From Dioscorea cayenensis subsp. rotundata (Eukaryota; Streptophyta; Magnoliopsida; Dioscoreales; Dioscoreaceae), in contig NC_052489.1 in assembly GCF_009730915.1 (NCBI RefSeq), forward strand, positions 27,583,916 to 27,647,915: a stretch of DNA of 64,000 nucleotides, read 5' to 3'. Below the pieces are notes generated by a model that was not told the origin of the DNA, searched no databases, and saw only the letters and a list, made by a program, of their open reading frames with translations. Positions 46,226 to 56,937 of the stretch are shown piece by piece. Every line of letters begins with the position of its first letter. The first letter of the stretch is position 1. The translations under genes and the position numbers were made by a program.

Positions 46226-47394
46226 CAAACTAGAAAATTAACATAGTTTTTCTTCCATGTCACTAGTAAAATTACTAAGATTATATTTATTTTTTAAATA
46301 AAAACATATGTTTAAATGAATTCTTATAAAAAATTAATTTGATAAAAAAAAATTATATAAACTAACCAACTCTATTAGTGTTAGTAGGCGAGGTTTTGCT
46401 TTCGTTGAAACTGATATTTATGTGTTAAAATTGGAATAATGAGGATGTACAATATTTTCAACAGAATAATGAAATATATTTTCCATGACCATTCCATGTA
46501 TATATGTACTATATCTCATTTATTGACTATTGAATTTATATAAAGTCATTAAGTAAAATCCGAACTTACATTCAAGTTGGGGTAGTAACCAGTGAACCTC
46601 TTTTATTTCTCTCCTTTGATTGGGCTAGTTATCTAGAGGGAAAGATAGAAATCCTAGTGTTTCCAAAAATTAAATTAATTTATTAAAATAAAGGTGAAAT
46701 ATAACTAATTATAATTTAAATTTAATTTGTTGTTATCTGTCTGGAAAGCATAATTGACATCAAATAAAACAATAAAGTATGTCGAGTGAGAATAATAATA
46801 ATTATTATTTTTTTTCTTAATTTGGAAGCTGTCATCCACTCAAATCCCTTACTATACTTACTAAGATAGTTATGCTTTAAAAAAAAAAATAGATAATATC
46901 CGTGATTTTGGGAGAAGAAATCCTTCGAAACTATCACATTTTAATGGTCCCATTATTTATTTATATATTTATTTATGTTGACAAAATTGATAAGCATCAC
47001 ATTCACACCTAAATTCTCAAATAAAAATTTGGAAGAGATTCAGACTCTTGATCTTTCGCATGATAATTAATAGCACTATTATTTTATGTACAGTGATGGT
47101 GATTAATAATTTTAATTTTTTTAATAAAATAAATAAATTATATTAAAATTATACACAAGTTAGTTGATACCTCAACTTATTTGTGTCATTATTTTGTATA
47201 AGGATCAACCTATTCTTTTAATAAATACGTGTACATCCTAAAAAAAAAATAATGACACGGTTCCAATAGATTAAGAGGTTATAGATAATAGTTTTAATTT
47301 TGGATTAAAAAATATTTATAAAATAATTTAGTTGTGAAATTTACTTTTTAAAAAAAAATTATTATAGGATTTGTATAGGTCCAAATAAAAATTA
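46226..47394. other. AT-rich intergenic stretch
   Basis: Poly-A/T tracts and no recognised gene or element; followed by the SINE at 47395. Confidence 0.5.
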
Positions 47395-47610
47395 GTTAAG
47401 AACTAGTTTAACGGTAACTACATGTGGTTGTAATTGAGAGACATCGAATTTGAATCTCTAAAATTACAATTCATGTTTAGGGTCACATGTGGGAGTTATG
47501 TGTGAGAATTATCTTTTATTATTTACTCCAGGGTTATTGCACAGTGGAGTTATCTCCAGGAGATCAGTCAGCTTGTTAATTTTGTAAAAAAAATAAAAAA
47601 ATAAAAAAAT
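47395..47610 (+). mobile_element. tRNA-derived SINE
   Basis: Box A TAGTTTAACGG at 47404-47414 fits the consensus fully, and box B GAATTTGAATCTC at 47446 fits mostly. An unrelated body follows (GGGTCACATGTGGGAGTTAT; GGAGTTATCTCCAGGAGATC) and the copy ends in TTTTGTAAAAAAAATAAAAA, an A-rich tail. A second copy of the same body lies inverted at 27296-27560. It sits in the promoter region of the PPR gene, about 290 bp before the chosen start codon. Confidence 0.65.
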
Positions 47611-47901
47611 CAGTTGATATTTTTTTTATGCTAATAAATCCAAAATAATTTGGATATTCCCTCCAATGCCACCCACTTCTCAATCCTTAGCGGGAAGCGT
47701 GAGGTCCATATCCAAGTCTCTCCACTATCCAAGCAGCCATTGCCGCAGAGTGCCAAAGCTCTCCGTCTCACCGGAGCATCAGCAACTGTTCAACAAGAGC
47801 AACCCATGTCCTTGTAATGCTTCTCTTCTTGAAAATTTAGTATTTGGTTTGTAGTTTGGTATAGTTTGTTTGTTGATTCATTTCATTTGGTTTGTAGGTT
47901 G

Positions 47902-50900
47902 ATGAGCGAGGCTGCATTGCATTGTTGTTTGTCTAAAACGAGCATATTAAAGAAGAGTGGCAAGTATTCTTCTGATGGTAAGGGAAATCAGGAAAGCGTT
48001 TATCTTGATAAACATGGGAAATGGAGGACCTTTGATAAGAAGAAGCTTTCCAGGAAAAAGGGTAAATTTGTTCTACCATATGTGTGTTTTTTTTTTTTTT
48101 GTGAATTCTTGCTGTGAATATCATACTCTTTATATTTGGATGTTGGTGTGTTCATCCTTTTGATGCAGGACTCTGTGTAGTCTGCAATTGGTTTATCTAG
48201 TGTATTTTGTTGCCAAAATTTACTGAAATTGATAAAATTTTAGGGGATAAAGGTTACAAAGAATTGTAAGAGAGACTTGATTGGAATCTAGCAATAGAAT
48301 AATGATGAGTGGAAAAGATGGAGAAGAGTAAATGGAAGAAGCATATCATGTTGATCCAACAAACTTCTAAAGTTAATGTACTCCTTGTTATTGGATGTTA
48401 GTGTTGGTCCTACTGATTTTTTAGTGTGTTAGATATCTTATTCTTTACATTTCGGATGTTCATGTGTTTATCCTTATTGCATATTGTTGAAATCATGTTC
48501 ATCTATTTGATGTTGGTTTCTTAAGTAGCATTCTGGGTGCAGTGCTGTTTGAGGCACAGATTTTCACAAGAGAGGTGAAGATATAAAGAACATATTTTGT
48601 TGTAAAACTTCATGGCAATTGATAAAAAAGAATGAATCAAATGGTTCATATAGAGATTGGACTTGCTCGATTTAGTTTTTAGCTATTACGAAATCAGTTT
48701 GTTATTGTTTTGCTCCATTTACATGTAGGTGGTTCTTTGAGAGGAAGGGGATGGAAATATGGGTCTGGATTTGTGGATGGAATATTTCCAGTTCTTAGTC
48801 CTGAGGCTCAGCAGATACTGAAGTTTGTAACGAGGGAAGTGGATGGTAACAAAGTTTGTGGTTTACTTGATACACTGCCTCCTAGCCACTCCTTGTGGGA
48901 TGATCTCATTGATGTGTCTGTTCAACTCCGTCTTAGCAAGCGATGGGACCCGATAATTTCAGTAAGAATTCATCAAAACACTTCTTTATATGCATGTATA
49001 TCTTTCATCAATTTTTCTTTGGGTGTTTACAAACAATCACTTTTACTGCATATACGCATATATAAGCCTCTTTTATGCACTTCTCTGTGATAAATGCTTC
49101 ATGTGTGGCGAGTCTAAATGGGCTAAATTTTTTTTCACTATTTTCTTACAGTTGATCTCTTAATTTTCAACTAATTGTTGAAGATACCGGATAGCTCTAA
49201 CATTTTAGTAGTGCTTTTCAGGTTTGTGAATGGATGTTGCATAAAAGTTCATTCCGTCCTGATGTAATGTGCTACAATTTGCTCATTGACGCATTTGGCC
49301 AGAAATTACAGCACAAGAAGGCAGAATTAATTTATTTGCAGCTTTTAGAATCACATTGTGTGCCAACAGAAGATACATATGCTATTCTTTTGAAGGCTTA
49401 CTGTGCATCTGGATTGCTGGAGAAGGCTGAGGCTGTGTTCAGTGAAATGCAGAAGAATGGCATCTCTTCAGGTCTCTTGAGAAATCAGTCGAAATTAACA
49501 TCTTTTATCTGAATTTCATTTGATGATCTATTGAATCTATTCATTTCAACTTTAAATATTGAATTCATGCAGAAAACACATCCATGTTGCTCAGGTGTGG
49601 TTGTTTATAATGCTTATATCGACGGATTACTGAAAGCGAGAAAACCACAGAAGGCGCTGGAAATATTTCAAAGGATGAAAAACAGCAGATGCAAACCATC
49701 TACTGACACATATACAATGATCATCAATTTATATGGGAAGGTAAGCCTTTATTTAATTTTGTACAATTGCATTGAAAGTGAGATTCATTAAGACCTTTTC
49801 TGACAGGCAAACCAATCATTTATGGCTCTAAAAAATTTTCATGAAATGAGAACTGAAAAATGCAAGCCGAACATTTGCACTTACACTGCCCTGATTAATG
49901 CTTTCGCAAGGGAAGGACTTTGCGAAAAGGCCGAAGAAGTCTTTGAACAACTGCAAGAGGCTGGTTATGAACCTGATGTGTATGCATACAATGCACTCAT
50001 GGAAGCATACAGGCAATTAATTATTCATGCTGTGATTCTCTAGTACATTGTTTTGCAAACTTGAAGCGATTAATGACACTCAACTCGTGAAATGTGGCAG
50101 CCGTGCAGGTTTTCCTTACGGTTCTTCGGAAATATTCTCCTTAATGCAGCATATGGGATGTGAACCAGACAGAGCTTCTTATAACATTTTAGTCGATGCA
50201 TATGGTAGAGCTGGTCTCCATGAAGGTAAGTAGTATTGAAAACAAGCAAATTAGAAACAACATCATGATCAATTTTGTGAATCATGTTCCTCAATTGATG
50301 GCATTCACATAAGCCAAAACACTTGTTTACAGATGCAGAAGCTGTGTTCGAAGAACTAAAGCGACAAGGAATGGCACCAACAATGAAATCTCACATGCTA
50401 CTCCTATCAGCCTATTCAAAAACCGGCAACATCTCAAAGTGTGAAGATATAATGAACCAGATGCACAAGTCAGGCATCAAACCAGACACTTTCGCGCTGA
50501 ACTCAATGCTTAATGCTTATGGAAAAACCGGGCAATTTGAGAAAATGGAAGAGGTCTTAAGGACAATGGAGAATGGTTCATATGAATTAGATATCAGTAC
50601 TTACAACATACTGATTAACATCTATGGAAAAGCAGGATATCTGAGTAGAATGGAAGAGCTTTTTAAATCTATTCCTGATAAAAATTTGAAAGCTGATGTT
50701 GTGACATGGACTTCAAGAATTGGTGCATACTCTAGAAAAAAGCAGTATCAGAAATGCTTGGAAATATTTGAAGAAATGGTTGATGCTGCATGTTATCCAG
50801 ATGGAGGAACTGCCAAAATGCTTCTCTCTGCTTGTTCCAATGAGGAACAGATTGAACAAGTTACTACTATTATCAGAACAATGCACAAGGATGCCAAGAC

Positions 50901-50916
50901 TCTGTTCAATATCTAG
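47902..50916 (+). CDS. pentatricopeptide repeat protein (At2g35130-like)
   Basis: Seven exons (47902-48061, 48729-48961, 49222-49471, 49595-49740, 49807-50012, 50101-50225, 50333-50916) encode 567 residues. About ten P-type PPR motifs run from residue 140 to the end, such as PDVMCYNLLIDAFGQKLQHK, PNICTYTALINAFAREGLCE and PDTFALNSMLNAYGKTGQFE. P-type PPR proteins bind single-stranded RNA in mitochondria or plastids and support splicing, stability or translation. The C terminus is PPR only, without E or DYW editing domains. Intron 5 begins GC (50013-50014). The N terminus is uncertain: an upstream frame at 47666-47851, Ser/Arg rich like a transit peptide, could be joined by splicing, but I found no good junction. 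Confidence 0.9.
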
Positions 50917-51218
50917 GTTTTTTTTTTTCACTTGCTAGTCGTTCTCTGGAACATTGTGTTTCAACTGTCATTTTAATAATGTATATTTTGTTGTTTTTTT
51001 TTTAATTTGGGCATCAATACCATCTCCTCATTAACTTTATTTGCCTTCTCAGATGATTTTAATTTGTAAGGATGAGTTATTAAAAATCTCAAAAGCTATA
51101 AAAAGTTTTTTTTTAGCTGATAATCACTTGGCATACCAGATCTCTTATTTTTGATGTAAGGGAGTGTTTTGGTTGGATGTAATTGAAAATGCAGTGGATT
51201 TGTATTTATAAATCTTTA

Positions 51219-52555
51219 GGGGAGATGTTTGGTTCGCATGTAATCTTTCGGATTACGGGAATCAAAGTAGTATCTGGATAGATTACCAGTGTTTGGCATC
51301 TTGTAGCATCGGTAATGTTGACTGATAATGTGAGATTACGAAATAGTGAAATATTACCAAAATAAGATGATAATGTGATTACTGCACAAAAATAGGTGTC
51401 AAATCCAGGATTACCAATTTGGTGGTAATGTGTAATGTTTTGTTTTTCCAATTATGCCCTCACTCATTTAATTCAATTCCTTCTTACACTCTCTAATTTT
51501 TATTTTCCCTTATTATTTTTTTATATTATAATTTAATTATTTATTTATCTAAATACTCTAAATTAAGTTTTGTGAATTTTTATATGTAGAGGTATTTTGG
51601 TAAATAAAAAGATATTTTAAAAATTTGTACAAAAAATAATTTTTGATATTATAATTTAATTAATTAATTATGTAAATACTTTAAATTAAGTTTTTCAAAT
51701 TTTTATACGTAGGGGGTATTTTGGTAAATACACATGTATTTAAAAAATTGTAAAACATAATTTTTAATATCATAATTTAATTATTTATTTATCTAAATAC
51801 TTTAAATTATGTTTTTCAAAATTTTATACGTAGGGTGTATTTTGGTAAATACAAAGGTACTTTAAAAATTTATGGAAAAAATAATTTTTGATATTATAAT
51901 TTAATTATTTATTTATTTATCCAAATACTTTAAATTATGTTTTTCAAAAATTTTTATACATAGGGAGTATTTTTGGTAAATACAAAAGGTATTTTTAAAA
52001 AAATTATTAAAAATAAATTTTTGATATTATAATTTAATTATTTATTTATCTAAATACTTTAAATTAAGTTTTTTTCAAATTTTTCATATGTAGGCGTATT
52101 TTGGTAAATACAAAGGTATTTTTAAAAATTGTAAAAAAATAAATTTTGATATTATTAATTATTTATTTATTTATCTAAATACTTTTAAAATTATGTTTTT
52201 CAAAAATTTTTATACGTAGAGGTATTTTTAGTAAATACAAAGTTATTTTAAAAATGTGAAAAATAATTTTTAATATTATAATTTAATTATTTATTTATCT
52301 AAATAATTTAAATTATATTTTTTTAAAAATTTTATATGTAAGGGTATTTTGGTAAATTTGATATATTACTGAGGTGATTACCATGACTAACCAAACACTG
52401 GTATTGAAGATTACCAGAGAATATAAATTTTCAACCAAACATAGTAATTTCACATTACTGCAACATTCCTGGGACGTATAACATTCTCGATCACATTACC
52501 GCGGTAATCTCATTACTGGTAGTAATACGTTGATCACTGTGAACCAAACGCCCCC
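51219..52555. mobile_element. Harbinger-like MITE with TTA target duplication
   Basis: The left end GGGGAGATGTTTGGTTC and the reverse complement of the right end GGGGGCGTTTGGTTCACAG are inverted partners, flanked by TTA at 51216-51218 and 52556-52558, the 3-bp target site of PIF/Harbinger elements. Subterminal regions carry repeated GGTAATGTGA and GATTACC words on both sides. There is no transposase; the centre is filled by a minisatellite. Confidence 0.75.
51500..52360. repeat. minisatellite of about 121-130 bp, seven copies, inside the MITE
   Basis: The landmark GTATTTTGGTAAATAC recurs near 51591, 51716, 51837, 51967, 52095, 52221 and 52342, preceded each time by CTTTAAATTA(T/A)GTTTTTCAAA and TTTTATACGTAGG. 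Very AT rich. Copies differ by small changes and poly-T length. Confidence 0.9.
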
Positions 52556-52649
52556 TTAGAGTCAAATCAAGTGTTTGGTTAGATATATTTGTAATGTTAA
52601 ATCACAAAATTTTGTGTTTGAGTGTAAAAGGGATTTATAAATTTAAATT

Positions 52650-53310
52650 TTATTAAATAATTAATATAATATAATATATTAATTATATATTATATTATCA
52701 ATATTAATTACACTATAATTATATTTTATTTAATATTTTATAAAATATAATCGTGGTGTAATTAATTTTATAAATATAATTAATATATACTTAGTTTATT
52801 ATGATAAAATATAATATATTAATTATTTATTAAAATAATTAATATAATATAAAATAATATATCAATTATATACTATATTACTAATATTAATTACACTATA
52901 ATTATATTTTATTTAATATTTTATAAAATATAATTATGATATAATTAATATTATGAGTAATTAATATAATTAATATATACTTAATTTATAGTATAATTAA
53001 TATATTAATTATTTATTAAAACAATTAATATAATATAATATATGAATTATATATTATATTATTAATATTAATTACACTATAATCGCATTTTATTTAATAT
53101 TTTATAAAATATAATTATAGTGTAATTAACATAATTAATATATATTTAATTTATTATAATAAAATATAATATATTAATTATTTAATAAATAATTATTATA
53201 TCAATTATATATTATGTTACTAATATTAATTATACTATAATTATATTTTTATTTTAATATTTTATAAAATATAATTATAATGTAATTAATATAATTAGTA
53301 TATTAATTAC
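52650..53310. repeat. palindromic AT satellite, four copies of about 160-183 bp
   Basis: CACTATAATTATATTTTATT occurs at 52711 and 52894 and in variant form near 53075 and 53233 (spacings 183, 181, about 158). In each unit it is followed within 10 bp by its own reverse complement (ATAAAATATAATTATAGTGT), so every copy contains a near-perfect palindrome of about 56 bp. The tract is almost pure A/T. Confidence 0.88.
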
Positions 53311-54389
53311 TGGATGGGATTCACTGGATGAGATTTTGAAATTTGATCATTTTAGCTGAATTCCATAATCCCATGATTTTTGAATTTGAAAATATAATAG
53401 AGATTCAATTTCATTGAAACAAACAAATAATTTCTCAAATCCAAAAATTTTCAAATACAGATATTTTTAAATTCGGACAAATAAATAGTCCAAGGTGCTT
53501 ATGTTTTTCATGAGAAAGATGGGTTTAAATTTTAGCTCTAACGAATTGGAGTAATAAATGAGTTTGTGTTTTTGTTGAAATGACCTTTGAGAGAGTCTTG
53601 ACTTGGTATATTGCTTGTGACATTACTTATTATGTTAGCTTAACGTTAAATCCATAGGCTTAACCAGACAACGAAAATGAGATTTCGCAAATAGTTTAAT
53701 GATTATGTGTGTATTTTACCCAAAAAAAAAAAAGAAAAAGAAAAAAGCACCAGCTTTAAATTGATTTATAATGAAATACCAACTCCCGGGTTACACGTAT
53801 GGTTTGGACTTTGGAGGGTGGTTTTGAACATTATAACTCAATAATGTTGAAAGGAAGTGGTTTTGAATATTATTAAGTAATAAACAATTCATTTTAATTT
53901 CCCAATGAATTGAGTATCAAGTACTAGCAAGTTGCACCAATATAACTTGTTATTTATTCCCAAATGGGATTACCTTTAATCCACCACTAACAACATGACA
54001 CATGTCCCTTCCCGTTTGATATTCTTCAAACACCCGCTATCAAACGACAAATAATTAAAAATAAATATGAATTTACAACAATCATCATAAATACGAATTT
54101 CAAACACCCGCTATCAAACGGCAAATATTGTGAATTTCCCACATTCTTCAACCCTCCAATTTTTTTATTATTTAAATTTAATTATATATATATTAAAAAT
54201 ATTAATATAAATAAATAATTCTTGATATTTTTATTTTTATAAAATCAACCAAACTTAGTTAAAAATAAAATAAGTAAGTAAAAAAATGCATGAGTTATAA
54301 TGATTTAACAACCTCCTAAATATTCATTATATGGGGCAAGTTAACACACAGAACAATGTAATCGTGGAAGAATGAATAACACTGTTTTT
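53311..54389. other. intergenic stretch
   Basis: The first 170 bp may be the right flank of an element surrounding the satellite. A short direct duplication, CAAACACCCGCTATCAAACG, occurs near 54029 and 54101. Nothing else recognised. Confidence 0.45.
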
Positions 54390-54575
54390 TTCACATCAAA
54401 TGTATATTAAAAATCAGTTGAGAGTAAATAAACAAGTAAATAAATAATATTTTACATTACTAAAATCCAATAAATAATGTGCACATAATATTACTACAAT
54501 ACCGCGAACAGGGGCTTTGAACCCTCGCTTGTCTGGCAATGCATTACCATTTTACTTTACAAGTGGTGCCTACTT
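54390..54575 (-). mobile_element. tRNA-derived SINE or tRNA pseudogene
   Basis: On the minus strand AAGTAAAATGG (54557-54547) fits box A at 10 of 11 positions, and GGTTCAAAGCC (54523-54513) fits box B completely. Acceptor and anticodon stems do not pair, so it is not a functional tRNA. The sequence continues leftward without an obvious boundary; the end is a guess. Confidence 0.5.
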
Positions 54576-54850
54576 TTTTTTGTTAATTAAAAAAAATAAA
54601 TAAAAATCTAATTTTAATTAATATTAATTAAACCAGTTTATAAAAAAAAGAATTAACTAAACATCAAACACAAAGGCCCATTGCTTACCAAATACCAACC
54701 GAGGTTTGGTGCTTTGGTGGGGCTCATTCTGTTTGTTTGTGGATCCGACGTGGCATCGTACTAAAAATAAAATACACAATGAAAACACGAAGGCCCTGAG
54801 AACAAAAGAAGAGCTCGTAGGAAAAGCGGCGCAAAAGGAAGCTTTTGATC

Positions 54851-56316
54851 ATGGCTTCAAGGCTACTTTGGGCTTCCAGAGCCGCCTCTTACTTGCGGAT
54901 CTCGCCCTTTCACCGGGGTTTCTCTTCCGGTTAAACCTCATTCCTTCTTCATCTTCCATAAAAATTCAAGCTTTTCTTGTTTTTCTTTTTGATCCAATAT
55001 GCTTCCTCTTGTTGTGTATCCCCCTCTTCTTCTTTTGAGCTAAAGATTTGATCTTTTTATTGTTTTGCTTTTCGATATGATTCCTTGATCTGTTGTCTTT
55101 TGGCATTAGTTTTATGTTGAAAGATAGCTACTTGTTTGGAGTATCTATGTTTTGTTGTAATGGTGTTTTAGATCTAGGATTGCTGATTTGTTTTTTTTTT
55201 TTTTCATTTTTTCTATTGAGAAAACAGAAAGAGTAGGGTTGGATTTCTTGTTTTGATCTTTCTCTTTGTGAGTTCTTTTAGTCATGCTTAAAAAGTCCAA
55301 GTTTTTGAGGGATTTAGAATTATGTGACTGTTCAGACATGCTAAATACATAGAAATGTATGTGTTGTTGGTCCTGTTTCTGAGTGTCAATTTTCTTCTTA
55401 AATAATTTTTAAAGGTATATTTGTGATGGAATTAATGCTGATCCTGTGATTTATCTCATCTGTAGTTCTAATGTCCATTAAGTTTCATACATTATTTTTT
55501 TGCATGTTTACCTCAAAGTTACAAAATTTATTAATTATAACACTTCTGTTTCATTGTTTGAAGTTGTCAAGGATCTGAAATATGCTGACACACATGAATG
55601 GGCAAAGATTGATGGAACTTCTGCCACCATTGGAATAACAGACCATGCACAAGTATGATTTTGTTTTGATCAATAATTTGTAGTGATAGTGCAATGACCA
55701 CATAAGTCTTCTTCAATGTTCTTCTCTGTTTATGTACTTTTCATTGTGGTTGTAGTATAAACTTCAATGCATTTGCTGATAATCATGTATTTCTCTAGAG
55801 TGAAACAATGCTATGTTATTTTGATTATCAGGACCATTTAGGTGATGTTGTATATGTGGAATTACCTGCTGTTGGAGTTGCAGTTGAACAAGGGAAATGT
55901 TTCGGTGCAGTTGAGAGTGTTAAGGCAACTAGTGACATTAACTCTCCCGTCTCAGGCGAAGTCGTTGAAGTTAACACCGACCTGGATGGTTCTCCTGGTT
56001 TGGTGAGTATATATACATGATGTTTATATACAAAAGTTCGCATAACATAATGCATATGTTTCTCTGTTTATTTTATGACCTGAATTTTCAGTTATTATCA
56101 TGTTCTTGATTTGGCCTTTATCTTTCATGCTCTGTGATTTTAAATTTACTCAGCTGAAACGAGTAATTTCCATATAACTTCATTCAGGTTAATGGAAGTC
56201 CATATGATAAAGGATGGATTATGAAGGTCCAGATGAAGAACCCAGGTGAATTGAATAACTTGATGGACTCTGAGCAATATGTGAAATTCTGTGAGGAAGA
56301 AGATGCTAAGCATTGA
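54851..56316 (+). CDS. GDCSH: glycine cleavage system H protein, mitochondrial
   Basis: Four exons (54851-54929, 55564-55652, 55832-56002, 56188-56316) encode 155 residues, the normal length. An Arg/Ser-rich presequence ([20 protein letters not shown]) precedes the mature start near [15 protein letters not shown]. The lipoyl domain is intact: [20 protein letters not shown] and [20 protein letters not shown], with the lipoate-bearing lysine at about residue 87. The protein shuttles the aminomethyl group between the P, T and L subunits of glycine decarboxylase in the mitochondrial matrix, essential for photorespiration and one-carbon supply. All introns are GT-AG and frames close. Confidence 0.97.
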
Positions 56317-56937
56317 AAAATTATGCAGATGATGTTGAGGGAATTGTTCGGTTAAGAGTTTAATCACTTTTCCGGTTAAGCTTGGGCATAATAACAAGTA
56401 CCTTCTGGTATTATCAGCTTTTATTTTACAATTAAACAGTGTTGTGCTTCTTTCAGGGATATTGTTTAATTTCTTTCAAAGGAGGCCTTTCGCTTCCGTT
56501 TGTTATTCGAATGTGTTGGGCTCATGAGTATGTTGTTTCTTCTTCTTAATGATGAAATCTCTGTTTGCGAAACAATTCGAATATAAAGTACATTTACAAC
56601 ATGTAAAATGAGCAGATTCTCTGGTGCTTTTTGAGTATGTATATCTATACAAATACCTCTGAAAATCTATTGTTTTAACAATAAAACAAGAAAGTGAGGC
56701 TTGATGAGCAAATTGCATGCCTGCCTTTTCTTTGTTCTCTGATTTCACTAACTCATCTTTTTGCTAACAACTTTGAGTCTCAAGTGTGAGCAATGACTTC
56801 AGCTTACTGATTCTCATCGCCAGATTCCATGTTCCTCAAACCTTAGCCTCTTATGCAGAGTGCATGAGGAACTGAAGCTTTAAAAGATGCTTGCATTCAA
56901 AACATCACTGATGTAATTGATTTAATGTCTCTGATTG

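Noticed and set aside
47666-47851. Upstream 61-codon frame as the transit-peptide exon of the PPR gene
   Set aside because: Composition is suggestive, but the only phase-compatible splice would need a 48-nt intron, too short for plants; the downstream ATG was used.
54500-54575. Second tRNA gene
   Set aside because: Boxes A and B are good but acceptor and anticodon stems do not pair; better explained as a SINE head or tRNA pseudogene.
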